Origin: an uncultured Campylobacter sp.
GTDB taxonomy: Bacteria > Campylobacterota > Campylobacteria > Campylobacterales > Campylobacteraceae
Reading direction: 5' to 3'
NCBI GenBank assembly: GCA_934728065.1
Contig: CAKVDW010000015.1
Location: 1 to 42,240, forward strand
Length of the DNA stretch: 42,240 nucleotides
Below, piece by piece: positions 1-7,986 of the stretch (positions within the stretch are counted from its first letter, which is position 1; the number at the start of each line of letters is the position of its first letter). Below the pieces are notes generated by a model. The model saw nothing but the letters and a program-made list of their open reading frames with translations. It did not search any database and had not been told where the DNA came from. The translations under genes and the position numbers were made by a program.

Positions 1-20
1 TCGCCGATTATTTCAAACAC
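1..20 (-). CDS. ffh: Start of signal recognition particle GTPase (partial)
   Basis: Only the first six codons lie in the window. Read on the minus strand, a GTG at 18-20 opens the peptide MFEIIG, which resembles the start of Campylobacter Ffh (MFELV...). An AAAGG Shine-Dalgarno sequence sits eight bases upstream. In C. jejuni ffh follows the pseudouridine synthase gene, as recalled from its gene order, and the same order would hold here. The identification rests on six residues, a ribosome site and synteny, so it is tentative. Confidence 0.45.
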
Positions 21-82
21 TCTTGCAACCTTTCTTCATAAATTTAAACCCTTATTTTACACAAAACTTGCTTTAAATGCCT

Positions 83-835
83 TTAAATTTGCAAATTTTT
101 TATCTCAAAACCAAATTCGTTAAAACTTTCGTCCAAATCCGCCTTAAAATCATAGTCAAAAATCCTTAACCTAAAACTATGCAAAAACATTCTTTTGGAC
201 GCAATTTTAGCGTATTTTTCATCGCCTATGATGCCCTGCTTGATGAAAGCGCAATGCACTCTTATTTGGTGCGTGCGCCCTGTGCTTATCTTGGCTTTTA
301 CGAGCGTTTTTTTACCACTTACGAGCAAAGGCGTGAGCGTGGTTTGCGCGCTTTTGCCCTCTTTGCTTACCTTGCTAAACGCCCCTTGCTTGCTTTTTAT
401 CGTTAAAATAGGCTCATTTATGGTAACTTCGTCCGCTAAAACTCCGCTAATTATGGCTAAATAGCTCTTATACACTCTTTGCTTTTTAAATTCCTCTATG
501 CACTTTAAGCGAAAATTTTCGTCCTTATAAAGCAAGATAAGCCCGCTGGTTTCTTTGTCTAAGCGGTTTAAAAGTTTAGCGTTAAATTCTTTTTCTAAAT
601 CCTCGCTTTTTTTGCCAAAGGGCTTGTTTGCGGCGATGATTTGAGCGTCTTCAAAAATGAGCGTGGATTTTTGGGGCTTTTTGACGATAAAATGTGAATT
701 TTCACTCATCAAAGCACGAGCAATAGCCACTTTTTGCGCTCCACAAAAAACTAAACCACTATCTATCAGCTCTTTGGCGGCATTGTGCGAAATGTTTTCT
801 TGTTTAGCTAGGACTTTGTAGGCTTTATCCTGCAT
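83..835 (-). CDS. RluA/RluD-family pseudouridine synthase
   Basis: This is a 250-residue enzyme that isomerises uridine to pseudouridine in RNA, probably rRNA. The first ~50 residues resemble an S4 RNA-binding domain. The catalytic motif is visible as NRLDKETSG (usual form HRLDxxTSG, here Asn for His), with the catalytic Asp kept. The second family signature, STGRTHQIRVH, lies near residue 185. The gene starts inside the end of waaA (11-base overlap), so the two are probably co-transcribed. It matches the position of Cj0708 in C. jejuni. The family is certain, but the exact target uridine cannot be told from sequence. Confidence 0.9.
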   Translation of the reverse strand: MQDKAYKVLAKQENISHNAAKELIDSGLVFCGAQKVAIARALMSENSHFIVKKPQKSTLIFEDAQIIAANKPFGKKSEDLEKEFNAKLLNRLDKETSGLILLYKDENFRLKCIEEFKKQRVYKSYLAIISGVLADEVTINEPILTIKSKQGAFSKVSKEGKSAQTTLTPLLVSGKKTLVKAKISTGRTHQIRVHCAFIKQGIIGDEKYAKIASKRMFLHSFRLRIFDYDFKADLDESFNEFGFEIKNLQI

Positions 836-1997
836 TTAAACCCCTTTCAATGCTCTGTAAAATGGGGCTTAAATCCACGCTGTTTTTGAGGCTTGTGGCT
901 TCTTTGTGTGAGCGAACAAGGGCGTTAAATTCGCTCAAATCCTCGCAAAATCGCACTCCACAGACATTTGCAAAAAGGGCTTTTTGGTTGTGTATGAAAG
1001 CCCCTGAAATGATGGGCTTGTTAAAATGCGCGATTTCTACGGGGTTGTGTCCGCCTATGCCCTCAATAAACGAACCGCAAAGCACGGCTATGTCGCAAAT
1101 AGCGTAAAAATTCACAAGCTCGCCAAGCGTGTCAAGCACCAAAATATCAGCACTCAACTCACGCTCTAAATTTAAATCCTCTAAATTCAGCTCACTAAAA
1201 CGCGCGAATTTAAGCGCATTTGTCCTTGCATACTCGCTTGCAAGCTCGCAAACCTCGCTAAATCTTTCTGGGTGTCGTGGCGCGATGATGAGTTTTTGCC
1301 CTTTTGGCAAGCTAAAATTTGACAAAAGCAAGTTTTCTTCGCCATCGTGAGTGCTAGCAAAGATGATAAGCCTTGAATTTGGCTTTTTGTAAGCCTTATT
1401 TGCGCTTATGTTTCCGCTTACTTTTATGTTTCCTACAACGCTTATGTTTTTTGCGCCCAAAATTTCAAGTCTTGCTTTATCAGCATCGCTTTGAGCGTAG
1501 ATTTCATCGACATAAGAAAAAATTTTTTTGTATAAAAAGGCGAATTTTTGATATTTTGAAAAGGAGCGTTCTGAAATGCGTGCGTTGATGAGCAGGGTTT
1601 TCGCGCCCTTAAATTTAGCGACATAAAAGAGCATAAGCCACAGCTCAGCCTCAAAGACGACAAGCACCTTGCAAGGCGCGAGCCAAAAGGGCATAAAGTT
1701 TTCAAAGGCTAGGAAATTCACGCTTTTGCAGAGCTTTTGCGCCGCTTCATAGCCTGTTTGCGTGATGACGCTTATGCGGCTGTTGAATTTCGCTACCAAA
1801 GGCTCTATCGCTCGCACTTCGCCAAAAGAACAAGCGTGAAAATGCACGCTCGCCTTTGCTTGGCGTGAATTTTTGTAGAGAAAAAACCGCGCTTTAAAGC
1901 TTTGAGCGTGTTTTTTACTCGTAAAAGAGAGTATGAAAAGGGGCAGTGCGCAAAGCGCCCACAAAAGCCACGACAAAGCGAAATAAAAGGCTATCAA
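825..1997 (-). CDS. waaA: 3-deoxy-D-manno-octulosonic acid (Kdo) transferase
   Basis: This 390-residue inner-membrane glycosyltransferase adds Kdo from CMP-Kdo to lipid A precursor, the first step of LPS/LOS core building. An N-terminal hydrophobic segment (residues ~1-25) is the membrane anchor. Family marks are ACSFGEV near residue 55, the acidic EAELW motif near 117, APRHPERF in the C-terminal lobe, and GGHNPVE near 320, which contacts the sugar nucleotide in the GT-B fold. Length is usual for the family. Its start overlaps the stop of the Zn-ribbon gene by four bases (ATGA), and its end overlaps the pseudouridine synthase gene, so the run is probably one operon. Confidence 0.95.
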   Translation of the reverse strand: MIAFYFALSWLLWALCALPLFILSFTSKKHAQSFKARFFLYKNSRQAKASVHFHACSFGEVRAIEPLVAKFNSRISVITQTGYEAAQKLCKSVNFLAFENFMPFWLAPCKVLVVFEAELWLMLFYVAKFKGAKTLLINARISERSFSKYQKFAFLYKKIFSYVDEIYAQSDADKARLEILGAKNISVVGNIKVSGNISANKAYKKPNSRLIIFASTHDGEENLLLSNFSLPKGQKLIIAPRHPERFSEVCELASEYARTNALKFARFSELNLEDLNLERELSADILVLDTLGELVNFYAICDIAVLCGSFIEGIGGHNPVEIAHFNKPIISGAFIHNQKALFANVCGVRFCEDLSEFNALVRSHKEATSLKNSVDLSPILQSIERGLNAG

Positions 1998-2755
1998 AGT
2001 TCTTGTGTGCTTTCTTTTTTAGCACTTTTTTCGGCGTTTTTGCCCGCTGTTTCAGGCTCTTTGTATAAAATGCGCCCACAATGCGGGCAGGTAACGATTT
2101 CTTCGCTTTTTAAAATCGCAAGATAGGTTTTATCGTAAATTTTCATAAAACAACCATAGCAGGCTTGTTTGCGCACAGGCACGACAGCGGTGTTTTTCGC
2201 CCACTTGCGTATCTTTTGATAAAAGCTCAAAATCTTTTGGTTCATCTGCGCTGTGAGCTTGCTTTTGCGCTCATCAACCAAGCCTCGTTCCTTTTCAAGC
2301 TCGGCTACTTTGGCGTTTATCTCCACGCTAAGCGTTTCAAGGCTACTTTCTTCCTTGCTTTTTTGCTCGCTGCACTCTTTTTTAAAGTCCTCTTTGCTCG
2401 CTAAAATCTTATCCAAGCGCACTATCTCGTCATTTGCCGCATCAAGCTGTTCTTTGGCGATGTCTTCTTCGATTTTAAGGGCGTTTGCCTCCCTTTCGGT
2501 TTTCACGCTCGCTACTTTTTTGGCGATTTCGGCGATTTTGGCTGAAAACTCGCTTATGTGAGTGTTTGCACCTACTTGTTGGGCTTGAAGCTCTTTGATT
2601 TCGTTTTCATACTCGTCTAACTGCTCGCTGAGCTTTGCTATCTTGTGCTTTGCGTCTTTTAAAGGCTTTGAGATAGCTTGAATTTTAGGCTCAAAGCTGT
2701 CGATTTCTTGGTCGATTTGCGACAGGGCGACAAGTTGTTCTAGGTATTTGTTCAT
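1994..2755 (-). CDS. Coiled-coil protein with C-terminal zinc ribbon (CT398-like)
   Basis: The 253-residue protein has a long, charged, Leu/Glu/Lys-rich region (residues ~10-185) predicted as an antiparallel coiled coil. A zinc ribbon follows with two cysteine pairs, CYGC near 200 and CPHC near 224. This is the layout of the CT398/Cj0706 group, small cytosolic proteins for which Chlamydia work suggests links to sigma-54 and secretion. The function in Campylobacter is not established. A Lys/Glu-rich tail follows the ribbon. It lies 11 bases after nif3 and overlaps waaA by four bases. Confidence 0.85.
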   Translation of the reverse strand: MNKYLEQLVALSQIDQEIDSFEPKIQAISKPLKDAKHKIAKLSEQLDEYENEIKELQAQQVGANTHISEFSAKIAEIAKKVASVKTEREANALKIEEDIAKEQLDAANDEIVRLDKILASKEDFKKECSEQKSKEESSLETLSVEINAKVAELEKERGLVDERKSKLTAQMNQKILSFYQKIRKWAKNTAVVPVRKQACYGCFMKIYDKTYLAILKSEEIVTCPHCGRILYKEPETAGKNAEKSAKKESTQEL

Positions 2756-2766
2756 CGGTTTTCCTT

Positions 2767-3534
2767 TTAAAGATACTCAAATGGATTTTTCAAAACGCAT
2801 ATTATAGCTTGTAATGGCAAATTTTGCAAGTGTTTTGACAAAGATTTTGCAAAACAGCTTTCACTTTCGTAATGTCCTATGTCGATGAGCGATAAGCCAC
2901 TTTCAAGTGCGGATAGTGCTTGATGATACTTAAAATCTCCGCTTAAAAAGCACTCCACTGCTTTGTTTTTCTGTAAATTTTCACTCAAAGAGCCGCTTGA
3001 AAGGACTTTTTCTATCAAATCACCGCCGCTACCCGTGCAAATAGCAAGTCTTTGAATGCGCTCTTTGCCTGCAAATGTGGTTTTTAGGATATTTGCGTTA
3101 AGTTTGTTTTTAAGGTGCGCTACAAGCTTGCTGAATTTCATATCAATATCCGCATAAATGATAAACTCATCTTTACTTGCTATATTAAATCCTAAAATTT
3201 GCTCGGTAAAATAAGCGTTTAAATGGCTTAAATCATAGTTTGTATGCAGGCAAATCAGGCTTTGATTTTTGCAAATCATAGTTTTTATAAGATTTTTGGG
3301 GTAGTTTTGGCTCGCTAAATCACGCAAAGGCTTGAAAATCAGCGGGTGATGAGTGATGAAAAGGGCGTTTTCATCAGCGTTTGCGACTAAGTCGCTGTCT
3401 ATGTCAAGGCTTATATAAATTTTTTGAATTTCATTGTTTAAATCCCCCAGCAAAAGCCCGCTGTTGTCCCAGCTTGCTTGCATTTCAAAAGGACTGAGCT
3501 TGTCTAAAAATTCATAAATTTCAACTAGTTTCAT
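2767..3534 (-). CDS. Nif3-like dinuclear metal-centre protein
   Basis: This 255-residue protein belongs to the NIF3/YbgI (GTP cyclohydrolase I type 2-like) family, which forms hexameric toroids with a two-metal site. Visible metal-ligand motifs are THHPLIF near residue 62, the HTNYD segment near 97, and the C-terminal GHYESE near 220. The biochemical role of the family is unresolved. In C. jejuni this gene (Cj0705) is next to glyQ. Here about 2.5 kb of accessory DNA separates the two. It is the first gene of the minus-strand run towards ffh. Confidence 0.88.
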   Translation of the reverse strand: MKLVEIYEFLDKLSPFEMQASWDNSGLLLGDLNNEIQKIYISLDIDSDLVANADENALFITHHPLIFKPLRDLASQNYPKNLIKTMICKNQSLICLHTNYDLSHLNAYFTEQILGFNIASKDEFIIYADIDMKFSKLVAHLKNKLNANILKTTFAGKERIQRLAICTGSGGDLIEKVLSSGSLSENLQKNKAVECFLSGDFKYHQALSALESGLSLIDIGHYESESCFAKSLSKHLQNLPLQAIICVLKNPFEYL

Positions 3535-3804
3535 TTGTGTCTCTTTTTGCGTTTTTACAAAATTTTAGCGTGAATTTTTGAACGAAAATTTACAAAGACT
3601 AATAAGGTGTAAAGCCTAAATTTAACTTCTTTATGGCATAATAAGGCTTTTAACAAGACAGCATTTGACACTTTCTTGCGTGAATGTAGGCTCACATAGT
3701 AAGCTATTTAAAAGCTAATTTGAGCTAGTTTGCAAAACCCTTGTCGCAAATAAATCATCGCAAAGCAAGGGCTTTAAAAGACTTTGATATCAAACTATGT
3801 GAGT
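3535..3804. other. Intergenic stretch with inverted repeats, no gene seen
   Basis: No open frame of note is present. A perfect 10-bp inverted repeat, CTCACATAGT at 3691-3700 and ACTATGTGAG at 3794-3803, brackets about 93 bases. Inside it, CCCTTG and CAAGGG (near 3740 and 3765) could form a second stem. The outer arm abuts the stop codon of the ComEA-like gene. It could be a structured transcript end or a scar of insertion. Confidence 0.4.
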
Positions 3805-4044
3805 TTATTTTACCACAATGTCATTTTTGATTTGCTCAAAAAGCTTATCACCTATGCCTTTAACCTTCTTTATCTCATCGATAGAGGTAAAATTTTGGTC
3901 TTTCCTATACTCTAATATAGCTTGCGCCTTTGTTTCTCCTACACCTTTTAAGGCTTTTAGCTCGTCAAGGGTGGCTGTGTTAATATTAACAACACCAAAC
4001 AAAAGTCCAGCACAAACGCAGAGCAATGTTACAATCTTTTTCAT
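3805..4044 (-). CDS. ComEA-like secreted helix-hairpin-helix DNA-binding protein
   Basis: This 79-residue protein has a signal peptide (residues ~1-18, MKKIVTLLCVCAGLLFG) followed directly by a paired helix-hairpin-helix domain. The domain opens with VNINTATLDELKALKGVG and has a second hairpin at VKGIGDKL. That is the domain of ComEA, which binds double-stranded DNA in the periplasm during natural transformation. The C. jejuni counterpart is Cj0011c, which binds DNA without sequence preference. The mature protein is almost only the domain, as in the C. jejuni protein. AAAGGA lies upstream of the start. It stands alone between nif3 and a repeat cluster. Confidence 0.88.
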   Translation of the reverse strand: MKKIVTLLCVCAGLLFGVVNINTATLDELKALKGVGETKAQAILEYRKDQNFTSIDEIKKVKGIGDKLFEQIKNDIVVK

Positions 4045-4248
4045 CTTTTTTCCTTTCTTTTTTGGATAAATTTTAAAAAGGTAAAGTATGTCATAAATTC
4101 ACTTAAAGAGACTTTAAAATTATTTTAATGCTGTGATATTTAGCATAAATTTTTTAAATTTTATATATTTGCGTTACAAATAGTAACTTTTTGAGCCTTT
4201 GCAAAAAGGCGACACAATGTGTTGCAAGGCGTAGCAAAAACTCTATAC

Positions 4249-4342
4249 TGTCATATTGAGCCGTAGGCAAAATATCCAAAGAATTTAAGACATACTTTAA
4301 TTTTATGGATATTTCGCTTTCTTGCGAAAACTCAGTATGACA
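4249..4342. repeat. MITE-like inverted-repeat element, copy A1
   Basis: The 94-bp element begins TGTCATATTGAG and ends CTCAGTATGACA, so its 12-bp ends are inverted copies with one mismatch. Inside are a second inverted pair, ATATCC and GGATAT, and the core AAAGAATTTAAGACA. It matches copies at 4393, 24752, 24903 and 25096 in this window. Confidence 0.85.
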
Positions 4343-4392
4343 AAGATTTTATTATTTTAAGCTTTCACTTAAAAATAAAAACCTCAAATCAT

Positions 4393-4480
4393 TGTCATTT
4401 TTGAGCGATAGCGAAAAATCCAAAGAATTTAAGACACGCTTTAAAGTTATGGATACTTCGGCTAACGCCTCAGTATGACA
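4393..4480. repeat. MITE-like inverted-repeat element, copy A2
   Basis: The 88-bp copy runs from TGTCATTTTTGAG to CTCAGTATGACA and shares the core AAAGAATTTAAGACACGCTT and the GGATACTTCGGCT segment with the other copies. Translated on the minus strand it gives the CHTERSEVS-like peptide well known as a spurious ORF in repeat-rich genomes. Confidence 0.85.
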
Positions 4481-4494
4481 ATGTAAAGAGTTTT

Positions 4495-4522
4495 TGGATA
4501 CTTCGCTGCGCTCAGTATGACA
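4495..4522. repeat. Half copy of the inverted-repeat element
   Basis: Only the right half is present: TTGGATACTTCGCTGCGCTCAGTATGACA-type sequence directly after copy A2. It shows that elements here are partly eroded or were inserted next to each other. Confidence 0.75.
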
Positions 4523-4636
4523 AAAAGAGTGTTTAGTAAAACAATACAAGTCAGTATGCCAAAAACAAGTTGGTATGACAAGCATTTCACACTCAATAAC
4601 GAGTGGGCAAAGAGTTGCTACGATTTATTGTAAAAA

Positions 4637-4837
4637 TCAATAGTCGCAACCATTGCAATTTTCAAAAAACACTCTATAAGTCGTGCCACTAGTGCCTTTA
4701 TATGTCCCTACATAGCCGTATTTGTTGCCATACTGCTCGTAAGAACACCTTTCTAGCGTGGCATTCTCGCCATTTATGTAGTATGCACTCGCGCTACTTA
4801 CAAATGCAAAGATGATTGCGTAAATTACTTTTTTCAT
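4637..4837 (-). CDS. Small secreted protein of unknown function
   Basis: The start at 4837 gives 66 residues. It is chosen because a strong AAAGGAGG ribosome site lies just upstream and the protein then opens with a signal peptide (MKKVIYAIIFAFVSSASA, cleavage after residue ~18). A longer frame upstream would place this signal peptide internally. The mature part has ~48 residues, rich in Tyr and Gly, with three cysteines (one in ERCSYEQ, two in the C-terminal ENCNGCDY). I do not recognise a family. It is the third gene of an operon with the Sel1-repeat protein (25-bp gap), suggesting both act in the periplasm or are exported. Confidence 0.7.
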   Translation of the reverse strand: MKKVIYAIIFAFVSSASAYYINGENATLERCSYEQYGNKYGYVGTYKGTSGTTYRVFFENCNGCDY

Positions 4838-4862
4838 TATATCCTCCTTTGGTTTAAATTTC

Positions 4863-5405
4863 TTACTGAATTCCTGTTTCATTAAGTATTTTATAATTAT
4901 CACAACCCATTTGGTTGCCTAAATCACAAGCCTTGCCGAAGTATTTTTTAGCTGTTGAGTTGTTTTGTCTTACGCCTTTTCCTTCGCCATATAAAAAGCC
5001 TAGATTATTACAAGCCTCACCGATATTTAGCTTGCACCCTTTTTCAGAATAATGTCTTGCCTTTGCAAAATCCTGCCGAACACCTTGTCCTTCATAATAA
5101 CTAAGCCCTAAATTAAAACAAGAGTTTGGCTCATTAAAGGTGTCGCAAGCTTTTTTATAATACAAATTTGCTTGCTGATAGTTTTCAGTTACATCATATG
5201 CAAAGCCTATGCTATTGCAAGTAATTCCATCATCGCACTGCTCTACACTTTTTAAATGTTTTCCATCAATCAATTTTTGACAAGATACCTTGTTTTTATT
5301 GTATAAACAATCATTAAAGAGTTTAACAAACTCCTCATCACTTAAATTTTTAGCATTTAAGCCAACGCTTGCTACAAGGGCAAGCACTATAACTAGCTTT
5401 TTCAT
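4863..5405 (-). CDS. Secreted Cys-rich Sel1-repeat (Hcp-like) protein
   Basis: This 180-residue protein has a signal peptide (MKKLVIVLALVASVGLNA) and about three to four Sel1-like/TPR repeats. They are seen as SIGFAYD, NLGLSYYEGQGVRQD and NLGFLYGEGKGVRQN. Paired cysteines at repeat ends (for example KKACDTFNEPNSC, KGCKLNIGEAC) are the hallmark of the Helicobacter cysteine-rich (Hcp) family, where each pair forms a disulfide. Some Hcp proteins bind penicillin and are immunogenic, but a specific role here is unknown. The start overlaps the stop of the upstream 69-aa gene by four bases. Further Sel1 units may have been lost, since Hcp proteins are often longer. Confidence 0.85.
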   Translation of the reverse strand: MKKLVIVLALVASVGLNAKNLSDEEFVKLFNDCLYNKNKVSCQKLIDGKHLKSVEQCDDGITCNSIGFAYDVTENYQQANLYYKKACDTFNEPNSCFNLGLSYYEGQGVRQDFAKARHYSEKGCKLNIGEACNNLGFLYGEGKGVRQNNSTAKKYFGKACDLGNQMGCDNYKILNETGIQ

Positions 5406-5611
5406 TTTTTATCCTTATTGAGTGTAGGTATATTGTTGTTTAACATTGCCCCAGCAAAATTTTGTCCCATTGCCCTATCAAGTTGAATGTTTGGATTTAT
5501 CGCATCATTTAATTGAGCGAGTAAATCAAGCTCATAGGCTTGTTTGTCGATAGGATTATCTAAATCATATTTGTAGCGTGTGCCTGAAATACCTTTGTAA
5601 AGTTTGCTCAT
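5402..5611 (-). CDS. Small conserved-looking protein, function unknown
   Basis: The 69-residue protein has no signal peptide and is polar, with an N-terminal segment KLYKGISGTRYKYDLDNPID that resembles short hypothetical proteins I recall from Campylobacter and Helicobacter. No catalytic motif is visible. It overlaps the Sel1 gene by four bases, so translation is probably coupled, and it heads the three-gene operon. The ribosome site (GAGAAAG) is weak. The frame is supported by its overlap and coding character rather than by a known domain. Confidence 0.6.
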   Translation of the reverse strand: MSKLYKGISGTRYKYDLDNPIDKQAYELDLLAQLNDAINPNIQLDRAMGQNFAGAMLNNNIPTLNKDKK

Positions 5612-5782
5612 TTGCTGACTTTCTCAAAAATTTTCCGCAATTTTAACCAAAGAAACCTTAGAGAAAAATACTAGAATTATCCAACTAAAATGTCAAATTT
5701 TATTTAATATCTCAAAAGTTTTTTTATAAGCACAAATTCTATACAATGCGCCAAAATTTACGCAAAAAAGGCGAGCGAAACG

Positions 5783-6019
5783 ATGAAAAAGCTGAGTAAA
5801 AGAGACAAGGCGGCGTTGCTGGGCGTGGATAACAGCACGCTGTATAATTGGCGCAAACACAAGCCAAATTTATACCGCATTGTAATGCTTGGCTTTGAAT
5901 TTGACGCCCTTTTAGAGCAAATGCGTCAAAACGCTGATGAGTTAGAAAGGATAGATGAGAAAATCAGACAAGAAATTCAAGCCTTTGGCGGAAAAATTTC
6001 GGGCGCGCCAAAGGACTAG
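5783..6019 (+). CDS. Small helix-turn-helix protein
   Basis: The 78-residue protein has a helix-turn-helix pattern at residues ~8-30 (KAALLGVDNSTLYNWRKHKP) that resembles a DNA-binding recognition helix. A charged helical C-terminal part follows (residues ~40-68). Its DNA target is unknown. It is divergent from the 69-aa/Sel1 operon, with a 171-bp shared upstream region that has a TATACAAT box near 5740, so it could regulate that operon. That role is inference from position only. Confidence 0.6.
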   Translation: MKKLSKRDKAALLGVDNSTLYNWRKHKPNLYRIVMLGFEFDALLEQMRQNADELERIDEKIRQEIQAFGGKISGAPKD

Positions 6020-6023
6020 CCTT

Positions 6024-6087
6024 GATGAGTGGCGTTTGAGCGTAAAGGCTAGGGCGATGAACGGCGTTTGCGTGTAAAGGCTAGCGT
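6024..6087. repeat. 32-bp tandem duplication
   Basis: Two imperfect 32-bp units stand head to tail (6024-6055 and 6056-6087), sharing GGCGTTT, GTAAAGGCTAG and GATGA blocks. They lie between the stop codons of the HTH gene and the convergent glyQ gene. No hairpin or gene function is evident. Confidence 0.7.
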
Positions 6088-6099
6088 GCTTTGTGTAAA

Positions 6100-6951
6100 T
6101 TACTTGCTTTGCGTGTAAATTTCAGCACAGCTTTTTGAAAGCTCGCGGATTTTAAGCATATAATCTTGCCTTTGGGTAACTGAAATCACACCGCGCGCGT
6201 CTAAAAGGTTGAAAGTATGCGCCGCAAGCAAGCAATAATCATAAGCTGGCAAGGCAAAGCCTCTTTCTAGCACGCTTTTGCACTCTTTGTAGGCGTTTTC
6301 AAACTGGTGATTTAGCATTTCAACCGAGCTTAACTCAAAGTTGTAGGTGCTATACTCAAACTCGCTTTGCTTATGGACATCGCCATAAAGCACCTTTGAG
6401 CCTGCAAAGTCGTTCCAAACTATGTCATAGACATTATCGACATTTTGCAAATACATAGCCAGCCGCTCTAAACCATAGGTGATTTCGGCACTTACTTGCT
6501 TTACGGCGATACCGCCGACTTGCTGAAAATAAGTAAATTGCGTAACTTCCATACCATCAAGCCACACTTCCCAGCCAAGCCCCCACGCTCCAAGGCTCGG
6601 GCTTTCCCAGTTGTCCTCCACAAAGCGAATGTCGTGGTTTTTTAAGTCAAAGCCTAGCGTTTCAAGGCTTTTAAGATAAAGGGTTTGTATGTCATCGGGG
6701 CTTGGTTTGATGAGAACTTGAAACTGATAGTAAGCACCGAGTCGGTTTGGGTTTTCGCCGTATCTGCCATCGCTTGGGCGGCGGCTTGGGGCGACATAAG
6801 CGCAAGCCCAAGGCTTGTCGTCAAGGCTTCGCAAAAAGGTCGCGGGGTGAAAAGTGCCTGCGCCTGCTGGCATATCGTAAGGCTGCATTATCACGCAACC
6901 TTGTTTTTGCCAAAACTGCTGTAAATTTAAGATGATTTGCGAAAAAGTCAT
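6100..6951 (-). CDS. glyQ: Glycyl-tRNA synthetase alpha subunit
   Basis: This 283-residue catalytic subunit of the bacterial alpha2-beta2 glycyl-tRNA synthetase makes Gly-tRNA in the cytosol. The sequence follows the family closely from the start ([18 protein letters not shown], then [19 protein letters not shown]). It carries the conserved [17 protein letters not shown] class II motif near residue 57 and [19 protein letters not shown] near 126. The gene overlaps the upstream gene by four bases. The beta subunit gene (glyS) is not in this window, which is usual in Campylobacter. Confidence 0.97.
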   Translation of the reverse strand: MTFSQIILNLQQFWQKQGCVIMQPYDMPAGAGTFHPATFLRSLDDKPWACAYVAPSRRPSDGRYGENPNRLGAYYQFQVLIKPSPDDIQTLYLKSLETLGFDLKNHDIRFVEDNWESPSLGAWGLGWEVWLDGMEVTQFTYFQQVGGIAVKQVSAEITYGLERLAMYLQNVDNVYDIVWNDFAGSKVLYGDVHKQSEFEYSTYNFELSSVEMLNHQFENAYKECKSVLERGFALPAYDYCLLAAHTFNLLDARGVISVTQRQDYMLKIRELSKSCAEIYTQSK

Positions 6952-7481
6952 TGTTTGCTCTCGTTTGTTGGGGTATTATCTTCTTTTTTTTCGTTTGTTG
7001 AAGCTTCCTTGCCTTGTGTGAAGTTATCTACTGCTTTGTTCCACATCATTTTATATTTTCTTTTCAAAAATTCAACCTCTTCTTGAGCTCTTTTGAGTTG
7101 TTCGTTTAAAATATCTATGGTTTTTCTATCCTCATCGTAAATTTCTTGCATTGAATAGAGGGCATCTTTTAGAAATTTATTTTCATTTTTTAAAGAATCT
7201 AAGGTTTCATCTTTGGCATCTAGCACCTTTTCGTGTAGGTTTAAAATCGTGCCTATGGTTTTTTCGACAAAGCTTTCCCCAGCTAAACTTATGCTGCTGA
7301 TAGGTGTAGCCTCGCTACTGCCCTTTGGCACGACACTGAAAGTGCCTTGATTTGCCTCGATATAGATTTTGCCGTCCTCGTCCTTGAAATTCAACGCTCC
7401 ATTTGCCATCATTCCTTTGACGACATCTTCGCTCAAATGCACGAGCTTGCAAAATTCGCCTATCTCTAAATATGTTTGCAT
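6948..7481 (-). CDS. Cj0703-like conserved protein (probably DUF3972)
   Basis: The 177-residue cytosolic protein has an N-terminal region that looks like a MerR/excisionase-type fold ([20 protein letters not shown]). A middle and C-terminal coiled coil (residues ~75-150) is rich in Glu, Lys and Leu, and the tail is low-complexity Thr/Glu/Lys. Its place between purE and glyQ matches Cj0703 of C. jejuni. I recall this group as DUF3972, found in Campylobacterales, with unknown function. It follows purE by ten bases and overlaps glyQ by four, so it belongs to the cheZ-to-glyQ run. Confidence 0.7.
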   Translation of the reverse strand: MQTYLEIGEFCKLVHLSEDVVKGMMANGALNFKDEDGKIYIEANQGTFSVVPKGSSEATPISSISLAGESFVEKTIGTILNLHEKVLDAKDETLDSLKNENKFLKDALYSMQEIYDEDRKTIDILNEQLKRAQEEVEFLKRKYKMMWNKAVDNFTQGKEASTNEKKEDNTPTNESKQ

Positions 7482-7491
7482 TTTTTCCCCT

Positions 7492-7986
7492 TTATAGTAG
7501 CACTTCTACGCTTTTTGAGTCCGCTATGAGTTGATTTTCTTGCGCTTGTCTGTCTTTTTGCAAGGCAAGGGCTAAATTTTCATCATTTAAAGCCAAAATT
7601 TGCACCGCCAAATACGCCGCATTTACAGCACCTGCCTTGCCTATCGCCAAAGTCGCCACAGGAATGCCACGCGGCATTTGCACGGTAGAAAAAAGCGAGT
7701 CCATACTTGCAAGGTTTGTCCCACTCATCGGCACGCCAAGCACGGGTTTTGTGGTGTGTGCGGCGATTGCCCCTGCTAAATGCGCCGCCATTCCAGCTGC
7801 GGCGATAAAAAGCTTTGCGCCTTTTTGCTCGGCTTTTGCGATATACTCAGCCGTTCTTTTTGGGCTGCGGTGCGCTGAACTTATGATGAGTTCGTATTTG
7901 ACGCCAAATTTTTCTAAAATTTTGCCAGCCTCGCTCACCACTTCATAATCACTCTTACTTCCCATCACAATGCTTACAAAGTCCAT
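7492..7986 (-). CDS. purE: N5-carboxyaminoimidazole ribonucleotide mutase
   Basis: This 164-residue class I PurE rearranges N5-CAIR to CAIR in purine synthesis. The conserved N-terminus VSIVMGSKSDYEVV and the active-site SAHRSPKRT (residues ~42-50, with the catalytic His) are present. So are AAAGMAAHLAG and the GVPMSGTNLASMDSLFSTVQMPRGIPVATLAIG stretch, both typical. Length is normal. Its ATG shares one base with the stop of the U32 gene, so translation is probably coupled. Confidence 0.97.
   Translation of the reverse strand: MDFVSIVMGSKSDYEVVSEAGKILEKFGVKYELIISSAHRSPKRTAEYIAKAEQKGAKLFIAAAGMAAHLAGAIAAHTTKPVLGVPMSGTNLASMDSLFSTVQMPRGIPVATLAIGKAGAVNAAYLAVQILALNDENLALALQKDRQAQENQLIADSKSVEVLL

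Larger units (their letters stand above)
4070..4636. other. Gene-poor region holding palindromic repeat cluster A
   Basis: About 570 bases without a credible gene. The part near 4070-4240 is the AT-rich upstream region of the ComEA-like gene. From 4249 on it is filled by copies of an inverted-repeat element with ends close to TGTCATACTGAG / CTCAGTATGACA, listed separately, and by degraded end fragments (for example near 4551-4580). Confidence 0.7.

Noticed and set aside
3535..3804. tRNA or signal recognition particle RNA near ffh
   Set aside because: No cloverleaf, T-loop motif or SRP RNA core sequence is visible in this or any other intergenic stretch.
4249..4522. CRISPR array
   Set aside because: Repeats are palindromic, vary in length and spacing, and have no uniform spacers or cas genes nearby.
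4352..4585. 77-residue minus-strand frame containing CHTERSEVSK
   Set aside because: It is a translation of the palindromic repeats (a known type of spurious ORF), with no ribosome site and no independent coding sign.
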